DNA of 39,098 bases from Pseudomonas sp. ACM7 (GTDB lineage: Bacteria; Pseudomonadota; Gammaproteobacteria; Pseudomonadales; Pseudomonadaceae), in contig NZ_CP024866.1 in the NCBI RefSeq assembly GCF_004136015.1, positions 5,086,868-5,125,965 of the forward strand, read 5' to 3'. The notes below the pieces were generated by a model. It was not told the DNA's origin, searched no databases, and saw only the letters and a list, made by a program, of their open reading frames with translations. A program made the translations under genes and the position numbers. The number at the start of each line of letters is the position of its first letter. Position 1 is the first letter of the stretch. Below are positions 1 through 6,706 of the stretch, piece after piece.

Positions 1-62
1 ATCGATGTTGAATGTGCGGGCTTCATCGTCGGAACGCCGCCCGGAGCAAGCTCGCTCCCACG
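1..62. repeat. Partial REP/REPIN element at window edge
   Basis: The half-palindrome GGAGCAAGCTCGCTCCCA lies at about 43-60, preceded by the spacer ATCGATGTTGAATGTGCGGG. The same spacer, including a GTCGGAACGCCGCCCGGAGCAAGC variant, recurs at 6001-6055. The left partner is outside the window. It lies just beyond the stop codon of the SRPBCC gene. Confidence 0.75.
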
Positions 63-560
63 CTACAGGGCGCGTTCCTGAGGCGTGGCGGCGAGCAAGT
101 CGCGATTTTGCGTCTGCCCGCTTTCGTAATAGGCCTTGAGATTCTCGGCAATCTGGCGCACGACGTTGTTGAACGCCCTGGCCAACAGCATTTCCATCAG
201 CCTGCCACCGCGCAGGCTGTAGTTCATTTGGGTGGTGATGCGTGTCGCGTCACCCTCGGCCTGCAAGGCATAACTGAAGCTGGCCTCGCGGAACGGGAAG
301 GGCGCGCCGCTACTGGCCCGGTGCAGAATCAGTACGAAACCCGCACCTTCCTGCCATTGCACCACGCTCTCATCCAGCCACTGACCCCCTTTGCGGAACA
401 CCCGGCGACTGGCGCCAACCCCTTCGCGTGCACCGGGATGAAACTGGCAGCCGGTCAGACCCGGCACGTAATGCGGGGCGAGGCTCAGGTCGCGCAGTTT
501 GGCCCATGCGGCAGATGGGCTGAGATCCAGCAAAACACTGTGGCTGGCTATCGCAGGCAT
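63..560 (-). CDS. SRPBCC (START/polyketide cyclase-like) family protein
   Basis: A 165-residue soluble protein with the pattern of the SRPBCC hydrophobic-ligand-binding fold. The N-terminal strand is followed by a SAAWAKLRDL helix (residues 16-25), then a run of beta strands (SFSYALQAEGDATRITTQMNY, split around residue 100), and a long C-terminal helix (LMEMLLARAFNNVVRQIAENL region, about 122-142). No signal peptide or membrane segment is visible. It lies 103 bp downstream of the SDR gene at 664-1434 on the same strand, with a strong palindrome between them. It is therefore probably the second gene of a unit that starts under a steroid-type operator. Family members bind lipids, sterols or polyketides; binding of a steroid intermediate is inference. 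The enzymatic role is unknown. Confidence 0.8.
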   Translation of the reverse strand: MPAIASHSVLLDLSPSAAWAKLRDLSLAPHYVPGLTGCQFHPGAREGVGASRRVFRKGGQWLDESVVQWQEGAGFVLILHRASSGAPFPFREASFSYALQAEGDATRITTQMNYSLRGGRLMEMLLARAFNNVVRQIAENLKAYYESGQTQNRDLLAATPQERAL

Positions 561-592
561 GTCGGGATTCCTCTTGTTTTAATGAGATGGCC

Positions 593-664
593 AAAAGATC
601 GCAGCCTGCGGCAGCTCCTACAGGAGTACACAATCAAAGGAGCTGCCGCAGGCTGCGATCTTTT
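593..664. repeat. 27-bp perfect inverted repeat (GATCGCAGCCTGCGGCAGCTCC family)
   Basis: The arms 593-619 and 638-664 are perfect reverse complements around an 18-nt loop. The right arm runs into the stop codon (664-666) of the upstream SDR gene, so the hairpin may end or attenuate transcription into the SRPBCC gene, or protect the mRNA 3' end. Related palindromes occur at 15753-15841 and 21271-21366, with a single arm near 25986-26017. Confidence 0.85.
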
Positions 665-1434
665 CAGGATTGTGCCGCATCGAGAAACGCCGGGCGTTCG
701 CCACCGCCGTGCACGGTGATGTCCGCGCCGCTGACATAACGTGCCAGCGTTGATGCCAGGTACAGACAGGTATCGCCGATGTCTTCCGGAGCCGCCAGGC
801 GTTGCAGCGGGATGGTCGCCGCCACCCGGGCAATGCTCGCCTGATCGCCATAATGCATGGCCGCCTGCTCGGTGAGAATCAGCCCGGCCGTCACGGCGTT
901 GACCCGCACCTTGGGTGCCCATTCCACCGCCAGCGAGCCGGTCAGGTTCAGTAGCCCGGCCTTGGCCGCCCCATAGGCGGCAGTGCCGGGGGAGGGACGG
1001 ATCGCGCTGACGCTGCAAATGTTGATGATTGCACCACCTTCGACCTGTGCCTGCATCACCTGATTGGCCTGCTGACAGAGATTCAGCGGCGCCAACAGGT
1101 TAAGGCGGATGATCGCTTCGCTAAAACGCGGCGAGGCACTGGCCGCATCGGCATTCGGTGAACCGCCGGCATTGTTGACCAATACATCGAGGCGACCGAA
1201 ACGCTCGACGATACTGTCGATCAACCGCCCGGACTGCTCGACATCCCGCAGGTCGCAGGGCAGAAACAGCGCCTCGCGCCCAGCGCTGACAGGCAGAGTG
1301 TCCGGTGCTTCACGACCACAGATCACCACTTCGGCACCACAGTCGAGAAAACGCTGACTGATGCCGCGACCGACACCCTTGCCACCGCCGGTGACCAGTA
1401 CCACTTTGCCGCGAAAGTCCATCGGATCAAGCAT
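664..1434 (-). CDS. Short-chain dehydrogenase/reductase (SDR)
   Basis: A classical SDR of 256 residues. The cofactor motif TGGGKGVG is at residues 15-22, NNAG at 87-90, and the catalytic Ser141, Tyr154 and Lys158 (YGAAK) are present. An acidic or basic residue deciding NAD versus NADP is not clear (CGRE at about 39-42 may suggest NADP). The start at 1434 was chosen because GAGG stands 6-9 bases upstream; the frame stays open to 1527 but that stretch is not SDR-like. The 16-bp operator lies at 1498-1513, with TAGCAT at 1470-1475 as a -10. It probably oxidises a hydroxyl on the steroid nucleus or a ring-degradation intermediate; which one cannot be told from sequence. Confidence 0.85.
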   Translation of the reverse strand: MLDPMDFRGKVVLVTGGGKGVGRGISQRFLDCGAEVVICGREAPDTLPVSAGREALFLPCDLRDVEQSGRLIDSIVERFGRLDVLVNNAGGSPNADAASASPRFSEAIIRLNLLAPLNLCQQANQVMQAQVEGGAIINICSVSAIRPSPGTAAYGAAKAGLLNLTGSLAVEWAPKVRVNAVTAGLILTEQAAMHYGDQASIARVAATIPLQRLAAPEDIGDTCLYLASTLARYVSGADITVHGGGERPAFLDAAQS

Positions 1435-1469
1435 GGGATGCCTCGTTCTGTCGCTCGGGAATGCTGTCG

Positions 1470-1513
1470 ATGCTAGGTCTGTCACCCCCATCGGCCAACG
1501 TCCGAAAAGACTA
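1470..1513 (-). promoter_or_regulatory. Steroid-type operator/promoter for the SDR-SRPBCC unit
   Basis: Read on the minus strand, the box TAGTCTTTTCGGACGT (1498-1513) is followed after 22 nt by TAGCAT (1470-1475). This matches the spacing at the other copies in the window. It differs from the consensus TAGTCC-N4-GGACGA at two positions. It abuts the left end of the MITE-like element at 1514. Confidence 0.65.
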
Positions 1514-1778
1514 GGGGGCGTTCTCAATTAGTTTCCCCGCCGCGTTGTCGCCTTAAAGCGGGCCAGGCAAGGCGCAGGCCGCTGGGAATGGTGCTCCCTT
1601 TCCAAGGCCTGCAACTCAGCCTGGCCCGCTTTAAGGCACAACCCGAAGGGCCGGGCCTGCAGTTGTGCAGGGCTGCGTTGCTCGAAGCTTATTTGGAATG
1701 ACCAAACCACGCTTCTCGCGCCTTGCCCTGCACAACAGCAGACCCGGCGCGGTGTGGAAACTAATTGAGAACGCCCCC
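1514..1778. mobile_element. MITE-like element, 265 bp, with 23-bp perfect terminal inverted repeats
   Basis: The terminal arms 1514-1536 and 1756-1778 are exact reverse complements (they begin GGGGGCGTTCTCAATTAG). Inside are two more perfect inverted repeats: 1550-1568 with 1619-1637 (19 bp), and 1663-1673 with 1725-1735 (11 bp). No transposase frame is present. No convincing target-site duplication is visible. It fills the space between two outward-facing operators (1498-1513 and 1785-1800) of a divergent promoter region. It is called MITE-like from structure only; the parent family is not identified. Confidence 0.7.
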
Positions 1779-1784
1779 TGGGCG

Positions 1785-1828
1785 TAGTCCTGTCGGACGA
1801 TGTTGTTTGCCCGGGCGCTCGGAATAAT
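1785..1828 (+). promoter_or_regulatory. Steroid-type operator/promoter for hsaDEGF
   Basis: The box TAGTCCTGTCGGACGA at 1785-1800 is followed after 22 nt by AATAAT (1823-1828), a good -10. The hsaD start codon is 60 bp beyond the box. The box centre would sit near -43 relative to the predicted transcription start. Confidence 0.72.
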
Positions 1829-1859
1829 CCGGCGACAACAACAGGCCGGGAGGACACCT

Positions 1860-2702
1860 ATGGACGCATCAGCGCAAGGGCACTTCGTCACGCTGCCGGA
1901 TGGTTTGCAGCTGCACTACTTGGATATCGGCGGGCAGGACATCGGCAGCGGCGAGCCGGTAATTTTCATTCACGGCAGCGGGCCGGGCGCCAGCGGTCAC
2001 AGCAATTTCAAGCAGAACTACCCGGTGTTTGCCGCGGCAGGCTACCGGACCATTGTCCCGGACCTGCCGGGTTATGGCGCTTCAGATAAGCCAGACACCC
2101 TCTACACCCTGGACTTCTTTGTCGCCGCCTTGAGCAGTTTGCTCGATGCCTTGGATATCCAGCGATGCGTGCTGGTCGGCAATTCTCTGGGCGGTGCGAT
2201 CGCGATCAAACTGGCCCGCGATCAGCCGCAGCGGGTCAGCCGGCTGGTGCTGATGGCGCCCGGCGGCCTGATGGAAAAAGAACAGTATTACTTGCAGATG
2301 GAAGGCATCCAGAAAATGGGTGCGGCCTTCGCCAAGGGTGAACTGCACGATGCGGGCGGAATGCGCCGGCTGCTGGCGCTGCAACTGTTCGATGAGTCCT
2401 TGATCAGCGACGAAACGGTCAATGAGCGGGTCGCAGTGGTGCGCCAGCAACCGGTCTGCGTGTTGTCGACCATGCAAGTGCCGAACATGACCTCGCGCCT
2501 CGGCGAGTTGCAGTGTCCGATCCTCGGTTTCTGGGGCATGAACGACAAATTCTGCCCGGTGTCTGGCGCGCAAACGATGATGCAACACTGCCGGAACATT
2601 CGCTTTGTACTGCTCAGCGAATGCGGGCATTGGGTGATGGTCGAGCACCGAGAACTGTTCAACCGCGAGTGCCTGGCGTTCTTTGAGGAGGCTCGCTCAT
2701 GA
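1860..2702 (+). CDS. hsaD: 4,5-9,10-diseco-steroid (DSHA) hydrolase, meta-cleavage product hydrolase
   Basis: A 280-residue alpha/beta hydrolase of the meta-cleavage-product hydrolase family (HsaD, TesD, BphD). The triad is visible: Ser109 in GNSLGG, Asp229 in GMNDKF and His257 in CGHWV. The oxyanion HGSGPG is at residues 38-43. It hydrolyses the C-C bond of the ring-A cleavage product, giving HIP (the C/D-ring propanoate) and 2-hydroxyhexa-2,4-dienoate. The start at 1860 follows GGGAGGA at 1849-1855; the open frame back to 1800 is not homologous. It overlaps hsaE by 4 nt (ATGA) and is followed by hsaE, hsaG and hsaF, which process the dienoate. The neighbourhood, rather than the hydrolase alone, points to the steroid rather than the biphenyl pathway. 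Confidence 0.9.
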   Translation: MDASAQGHFVTLPDGLQLHYLDIGGQDIGSGEPVIFIHGSGPGASGHSNFKQNYPVFAAAGYRTIVPDLPGYGASDKPDTLYTLDFFVAALSSLLDALDIQRCVLVGNSLGGAIAIKLARDQPQRVSRLVLMAPGGLMEKEQYYLQMEGIQKMGAAFAKGELHDAGGMRRLLALQLFDESLISDETVNERVAVVRQQPVCVLSTMQVPNMTSRLGELQCPILGFWGMNDKFCPVSGAQTMMQHCRNIRFVLLSECGHWVMVEHRELFNRECLAFFEEARS

Positions 2703-3490
2703 GTGAACAACTGCGCCATCAATACGGCGAGGAGCTGTATCAGGCGTTGCTGAGCGGCGCCACCCTGGCGCCGCTGACCGAGCGCTGGCCGGCGATCAGC
2801 ATCGAAGATGCTTACCATATTTCCCTCTACAGCATCGAACGCCGGGTGGCCGCCGGTGACCGGATTGTCGGCAAGAAAATCGGCGTAACGTCGGCGGCAG
2901 TCCAGCAAATGCTCAACGTGCATCAGCCGGATTTCGGCTTCATCACCCGGCAGATGTCGTTCGCCAATGACGCGCAAATCTCCCTCGCCGCGAACAAGCT
3001 GATCCAGCCGCGCGCCGAGGGCGAGATTGCCTTCAAGCTCAAGCGCGATTTGATCGGCCCCGGTGTTACCGAAGCCGACGTTCTGGAAGCGACCGAGTAT
3101 GTGACGCCGTGCTTCGAGATCGTCGACTCACGGATTCATGACTGGCGGATCCGCATACAAGACACCGTCGCCGACAACGCCTCTTGCGGTGTGTTCGTGC
3201 TGGGTGATGTTCAGGTCGATCCACGGACACTGGATTTGCCCAACTTGCGTATGCGTGTGTTCAAGAACGGTGAACTCCTGAGCGAGGGACTGGGCTCGGC
3301 GGTGCAGGGTAATCCGCTGACGGCCGTGGCCTGGCTGGCCAACACCCTGGGTGCCTTCGGTATTCCGTTCAAGGCCGGGGAAATCATTCTCTCCGGCTCT
3401 TTGGTGCCGCTGGAGCCTGCGCGTGCGGGCGACCGTTTTGAATTGACTATCGATGGCCTGGGCAGTGCCCAGGTGTCCTTCTGCGCCTGA
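2699..3490 (+). CDS. hsaE: 2-hydroxyhexa-2,4-dienoate hydratase
   Basis: 263 residues, the normal length for the MhpD/BphH/TesE hydratase family. Conserved segments are visible: GKKIGVTS at 58-65, PRAEGEIAF at 104-112 and a C-terminal GEIILSGSL stretch. It adds water to the dienoate released by HsaD to give 4-hydroxy-2-oxohexanoate, the substrate of HsaF. It is translationally coupled to hsaD (ATGA overlap). The short gap to hsaG (about 18 nt) supports one operon. It is cytosolic. Confidence 0.9.
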   Translation: MSEQLRHQYGEELYQALLSGATLAPLTERWPAISIEDAYHISLYSIERRVAAGDRIVGKKIGVTSAAVQQMLNVHQPDFGFITRQMSFANDAQISLAANKLIQPRAEGEIAFKLKRDLIGPGVTEADVLEATEYVTPCFEIVDSRIHDWRIRIQDTVADNASCGVFVLGDVQVDPRTLDLPNLRMRVFKNGELLSEGLGSAVQGNPLTAVAWLANTLGAFGIPFKAGEIILSGSLVPLEPARAGDRFELTIDGLGSAQVSFCA

Positions 3491-3508
3491 CCTGTGGGGT
3501 TTAACCGG

Positions 3509-4417
3509 ATGAGCAAGAAACTCAGAGCGGCCATTATCGGCCCGGGCAATATCGGCACTGACCTGCTGATGAAAATGTATCGATCGGAATGGATCGAGCC
3601 GGTCTGGATGGTCGGCGTCGACCCCCAATCCGAGGGCCTTAAACGCGCCCGTGAATTGGGCGTGAAAACCACGGCCGAGGGCGTCGACGGTCTGCTGCCC
3701 CATGTGCTCGACGATGATATTCGCATCGCCTTCGATGCCACCTCGGCCTACGTACACGCAGAAAACAGCCGCAAGCTCAACGCGCTGGGGGTGATCATGA
3801 TTGATCTCACGCCAGCGGCCATCGGCCCGTTCTGCGTGCCGCCGGTCAATCTCAAGGAGCACGCTTTGAGCCTGGCGATGAACGTCAACATGGTGACGTG
3901 CGGTGGCCAGGCGACCATTCCGATGGTCGCGGCAGTGTCACGGGTCCAGTCGGTGAGTTACGGCGAGATCGTCGCCACCGTGTCCTCCGGTTCGGTCGGC
4001 CCGGGCACTCGCCAGAACATCGACGAATTCACCCGCACCACGGCCGGAGCGGTGGAGAAGATCGGCGGCGCTCGACGCGGCAAGGCAATCATCGTCATCA
4101 ATCCGGCCGAGCCACCGCTGATGATGCGCGACACCATCCACTGCCTGACGGATGACGAACCGAATCAGGACGCCATTCGCACCTCGGTGTTGCAGATGGT
4201 CAAGGAAGTGCAGCGCTATGTCCCCGGCTACAAGCTGATCAATGGCCCGGTGTTCGATGGGCACAAGGTGTCGATTTTCATCGAAGTCGAAGGCCTCGGC
4301 GACTTCCTGCCCAAGTCCGCCGGCAACCTCGACATCATGACCGCTGCGGGGCTGCGTACCGCCGAGATGTTCGCCGAAGAAGCCCACAAGGGCACCCTGC
4401 AACTGCCCGTCCGTTGA
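3509..4417 (+). CDS. hsaG: Acylating aldehyde dehydrogenase (propanal/acetaldehyde, CoA-acylating)
   Basis: 302 residues, matching the MhpF/BphJ/TesF family. The Rossmann motif GPGNIG is at 11-16, and the catalytic Cys131 lies in the [10 protein letters not shown] segment. It converts the aldehyde released by the aldolase HsaF (propanal from the steroid fragment) to propionyl-CoA with NAD+ and CoA. Family members form a channelling complex with the aldolase, which is encoded directly downstream. The ATG at 3509 is preferred; an in-frame GTG at 3494 lacks a ribosome site, whereas GGGG lies at about 3496-3499. Confidence 0.9.
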   Translation: MSKKLRAAIIGPGNIGTDLLMKMYRSEWIEPVWMVGVDPQSEGLKRARELGVKTTAEGVDGLLPHVLDDDIRIAFDATSAYVHAENSRKLNALGVIMIDLTPAAIGPFCVPPVNLKEHALSLAMNVNMVTCGGQATIPMVAAVSRVQSVSYGEIVATVSSGSVGPGTRQNIDEFTRTTAGAVEKIGGARRGKAIIVINPAEPPLMMRDTIHCLTDDEPNQDAIRTSVLQMVKEVQRYVPGYKLINGPVFDGHKVSIFIEVEGLGDFLPKSAGNLDIMTAAGLRTAEMFAEEAHKGTLQLPVR

Positions 4418-4430
4418 GTGGAGAATTGCC

Positions 4431-5465
4431 ATGAATTTGCAAGGTAAGAGCGTCCGTCTGCACGACATGAGCCTGCGCGACGGCATGCATGCCAAACAGC
4501 ATCAAATCAGTCTGGAGCAGATGATCTCGGTGGCGACCGGCCTCGATGCCGCCGGCGTGCCGCTGATCGAAATCACCCACGGCGATGGCCTCGGTGGCGC
4601 TTCGTTGAACTACGGTTTTCCCGCCCACAGCGACGAGGAATACTTCGCGGCGGTGATCCCGCGTATGAAACAGGCCAAGGTCTCGGCGCTGTTGTTGCCA
4701 GGTATCGGCACCCTCGATCATTTGAGAATGGCCCATGAATACGGGGTGTCGACCATTCGTGTGGCCACCCACTGCACCGAGGCGGACGTCTCCGGCCAGC
4801 ACATCGGCATGTCAGCGAAGATGGGCCTGGATACCGTCGGCTTTCTGATGATGGCGCATAGGGTCAGCGCGGAGAAACTGCTGGAGCAGGCGCGGCTGAT
4901 GGAGAGTTATGGGGCCAACTGCATTTACTGCACTGACTCGGCTGGCTACATGCTGCCTGATGAAGTCACTGAGAAAATCGCTGCATTGCGAGCTGGGCTG
5001 AATGCCGGGACCGAAGTCGGTTTTCACGGTCACCACAACATGGGCATGGCAATTGCCAATTCCCTTGCCGCGATCGAGGCGGGCGCCGCACGTATCGACG
5101 GTTCGGTGGCGGGGCTGGGCGCGGGAGCGGGCAATACGCCGCTGGAAGTGTTTGTCGCGGTGCTTGAGCGGATGGGCGTCAACAGTGGCATCGACCTGTA
5201 CCGGATCATGGACGTTGCCGAGGACCTGGTAGTGCCGATGATGGACCAGCCGATCCGCCTCGACCGAGATGCGCTGACCCTGGGTTACGCCGGGGTCTAC
5301 AGTTCGTTCCTGTTGTTCGCCAAACGTGCCGAGCAAAAGTACGGCATTACCGCACGTGAGCTGCTGGTGGAATTGGGTCGACGCGGCACCGTCGGCGGTC
5401 AGGAAGACATGATCGAAGACCTGGCGCTGACCCTGTCACGTTCGCGGGGTGTCTTGCCAACCTGA
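4431..5465 (+). CDS. hsaF: 4-hydroxy-2-oxohexanoate (4-hydroxy-2-oxovalerate) aldolase
   Basis: 344 residues of the DRE-TIM metallolyase family (MhpE/BphI/TesG). HDMSLRDG at 11-18 supplies Arg16 and the metal ligand Asp17. His20 is the probable base, and His199/His201 in GFHGHHN are the other metal ligands. It cleaves 4-hydroxy-2-oxohexanoate to pyruvate and propanal and passes the aldehyde to HsaG. It starts 13 nt after hsaG behind GTGGAGA. It is the last gene of its operon: a strong terminator follows at 5480. Confidence 0.9.
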   Translation: MNLQGKSVRLHDMSLRDGMHAKQHQISLEQMISVATGLDAAGVPLIEITHGDGLGGASLNYGFPAHSDEEYFAAVIPRMKQAKVSALLLPGIGTLDHLRMAHEYGVSTIRVATHCTEADVSGQHIGMSAKMGLDTVGFLMMAHRVSAEKLLEQARLMESYGANCIYCTDSAGYMLPDEVTEKIAALRAGLNAGTEVGFHGHHNMGMAIANSLAAIEAGAARIDGSVAGLGAGAGNTPLEVFVAVLERMGVNSGIDLYRIMDVAEDLVVPMMDQPIRLDRDALTLGYAGVYSSFLLFAKRAEQKYGITARELLVELGRRGTVGGQEDMIEDLALTLSRSRGVLPT

Positions 5466-5479
5466 TCTGGCGACAGCAC

Positions 5480-5521
5480 AAAAAAACCACCGGCCTTGCT
5501 TGCAGGCCCGGTGGTTTTTTT
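5480..5521. terminator. Bidirectional rho-independent terminator
   Basis: A 14-bp perfect stem pairs the A7 run plus CCACCGG side (5480-5493) with CCGGTGG plus T7 (5508-5521). Because the stem is bounded by A7 and T7, it works in both directions. It ends hsaF from the left and the small minus-strand gene 5520-5687 from the right; that gene's stop codon lies at its edge. Confidence 0.93.
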
Positions 5522-5687
5522 ATGGGAGCAGATTACGCACCAGCGGGGGATAGCAATTGATGGCACTGGCCGAGCAACTGATGAACGCCGTGGTCGGTCG
5601 GTAGGCTTCATTCTTGAAGCGCTGACACAGGCTGGCGGTGCTGCTGGCGCAGACGATGATGAACAGGGCACAGGTGGCTTTTCGCAT
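5520..5687 (-). CDS. Small exported protein of unknown function (55 aa) with steroid-type operator
   Basis: The start at 5687 has GAGG about 7 bases upstream. The N-terminus MRKATCALFIIVCASSTAS is a short positively charged and hydrophobic segment ending in small residues, which reads as a Sec signal peptide. No convincing lipobox is seen. The mature part is about 35 residues with three Cys (21, 38 and 45), all after the signal if cleavage is near residue 19-20. Three facts argue it is real: a full-consensus operator at 5752-5767 with standard spacing, a good ribosome site, and a terminator exactly at its end. I do not recognise the family. A role in the periplasm during steroid growth is inference. 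Confidence 0.6.
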   Translation of the reverse strand: MRKATCALFIIVCASSTASLCQRFKNEAYRPTTAFISCSASAINCYPPLVRNLLP

Positions 5688-5723
5688 AGCGAGCCTCGAC
5701 ACGGATTTTATTGTTGTAGAGGC

Positions 5724-5767
5724 AAGGTATTGCGGCTGGCGGAACGTGGCTTCGTCCGAATGGACTA
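5724..5767 (-). promoter_or_regulatory. Steroid-type operator/promoter for the small exported protein
   Basis: Read on the minus strand, the box TAGTCCATTCGGACGA (5752-5767) is a full match to the consensus. TACCTT at 5724-5729 sits at the usual -10 position 22 nt downstream, though it is a weak hexamer. The box is 65 bp from the start codon at 5687. Confidence 0.65.
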
Positions 5768-5819
5768 CACAGGCCCCTGTGGGAGGGTCAGCCCGGATAT
5801 TTGCGTACGACCTCGACCC

Positions 5820-5913
5820 CCTGTGGGAGCGAGCTTGCTCGCGATGGCGGTGTGTCAGGCGACGCTAATGTTGAATGTGCCGGCCTCTTCGCGAGCAAGC
5901 TCGCTCCCACATT
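5820..5913. repeat. REPIN (paired REP palindromes)
   Basis: CTGTGGGAGCGAGCTTGCTC on the left is mirrored by GCGAGCAAGCTCGCTCCCAC on the right, separated by about 50 nt that include TGTTGAATGTGCCGGCC. This is the usual arrangement of Pseudomonas REPINs. Confidence 0.85.
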
Positions 5914-5952
5914 GGTTAGAGGGGCAGCCCGTGTATTTGCGTACGACCTCGA

Positions 5953-6061
5953 TCCCCTGTGGGAGCGAGCTTGCTCGCGATGGCGGTGTGTCAGGCGACA
6001 TCAATGTTGAATGTGCCGGCCTCTTCGTCGGAACGCCGCCCGGAGCAAGCTCGCACACAGG
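5953..6061. repeat. REPIN, second copy with altered right arm
   Basis: The left arm CTGTGGGAGCGAGCTTGCTC is intact. The right arm is a variant (GTCGGAACGCCGCCCGGAGC followed by AAGCTCGCACACAGG). It is separated from the first copy by about 40 nt that repeat TTTGCGTACGACCTCGA(T/C)CCC. The region 5703-6070 otherwise holds only the operator at 5752-5767. Confidence 0.8.
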
Positions 6062-6070
6062 TTTTGCGTG

Positions 6071-6619
6071 TCAACCCCGCCGGTCGAGGGCCCCCATGGC
6101 CATGAACAGTGCAGCAATGGCCCGCGCTTCGTTGAGTTCGCCGCGGGCGACCAGGTCGGGGATCTGCGTCAGCGGCACGCGCAGGCATTCCAGCGATTCG
6201 GGCTCGTCGCCGACCAGTTGGCAGGGACTCAACTGTTCGGCCAGCACCACCCGGTAGCGATGGCACAGGTGACCCGGCGCCAGGGTCAGTTCGCCCAGTT
6301 CGCTGAGGCGTGCAGCGCGCATCCCGACTTCTTCGCAGAGTTCGCGTTGCGCCGCTTGCAGATAGTCTTCATCAGGCTCCGCGCCGCCCTTGGGCAGGCC
6401 GAGCACGGTTTTTTCGACACCGACCGCATATTCACGGACCAGCAATACATGCAGCGGATCGGGCATCGCCACCAGCATCACCGAGCGATAACCGGTGCCG
6501 CGCAGACGCTCGTAAACCCGCTGCTGGCCATTGCTGAATTGCAGGTGCAAAGCTTCGATCTGAAAATAGCCGCTTTCAGCCAGCAATTCAGTCTTGAGGA
6601 TGGTCGGACAGTTGCGCAT
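6071..6619 (-). CDS. Nudix hydrolase, NudE-like (ADP-compounds hydrolase)
   Basis: 182 residues. The Nudix box G-x5-E-x7-REL-x-EE-x-G is complete: Gly78, Glu84, Arg92-Glu93-Leu94, Glu96-Glu97 and Gly99. The upstream stretch (YERLRGTGYRSVMLVAM) and overall length resemble NudE, which hydrolyses ADP-ribose, NADH, Ap3A and similar substrates. It is cytosolic. It is preceded by the most symmetric operator copy (6675-6690), 56 bp from the start, so it is probably co-induced with steroid catabolism. It may be a NudE paralogue kept for turnover of nucleotide or CoA-type metabolites; that is inference. Confidence 0.85.
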   Translation of the reverse strand: MRNCPTILKTELLAESGYFQIEALHLQFSNGQQRVYERLRGTGYRSVMLVAMPDPLHVLLVREYAVGVEKTVLGLPKGGAEPDEDYLQAAQRELCEEVGMRAARLSELGELTLAPGHLCHRYRVVLAEQLSPCQLVGDEPESLECLRVPLTQIPDLVARGELNEARAIAALFMAMGALDRRG

Positions 6620-6646
6620 GGTCAGGCCCCTGGTTGGGATAAAGCC

Positions 6647-6690
6647 ACTGTGCGCCGTGCCGGGATGGCCGCCATCGTCCGAGCGGACGA
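6647..6690 (-). promoter_or_regulatory. Steroid-type operator/promoter for the Nudix gene
   Basis: The box TCGTCCGCTCGGACGA (minus strand, 6675-6690) is the nearest to a perfect palindrome in the set: TCGTCC-N4-GGACGA. CACAGT at 6647-6652 is in the -10 position with three of six matches. Confidence 0.6.
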
Positions 6691-6706
6691 GGGCGGAGGT
6701 TGAACG

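Noticed and set aside
1435..1527. N-terminal extension of the SDR at 664-1434
   Set aside because: It would place the operator and -10 inside or beside the coding region, and the extra residues do not resemble an SDR N-terminus.
1528..1891. Two overlapping minus-strand frames within 1528-1891
   Set aside because: They lie across the MITE-like element and its palindromes; no ribosome site or recognisable protein.
5801..6058. Short frames in both strands between the small exported gene and the Nudix gene
   Set aside because: They are REPIN translations.
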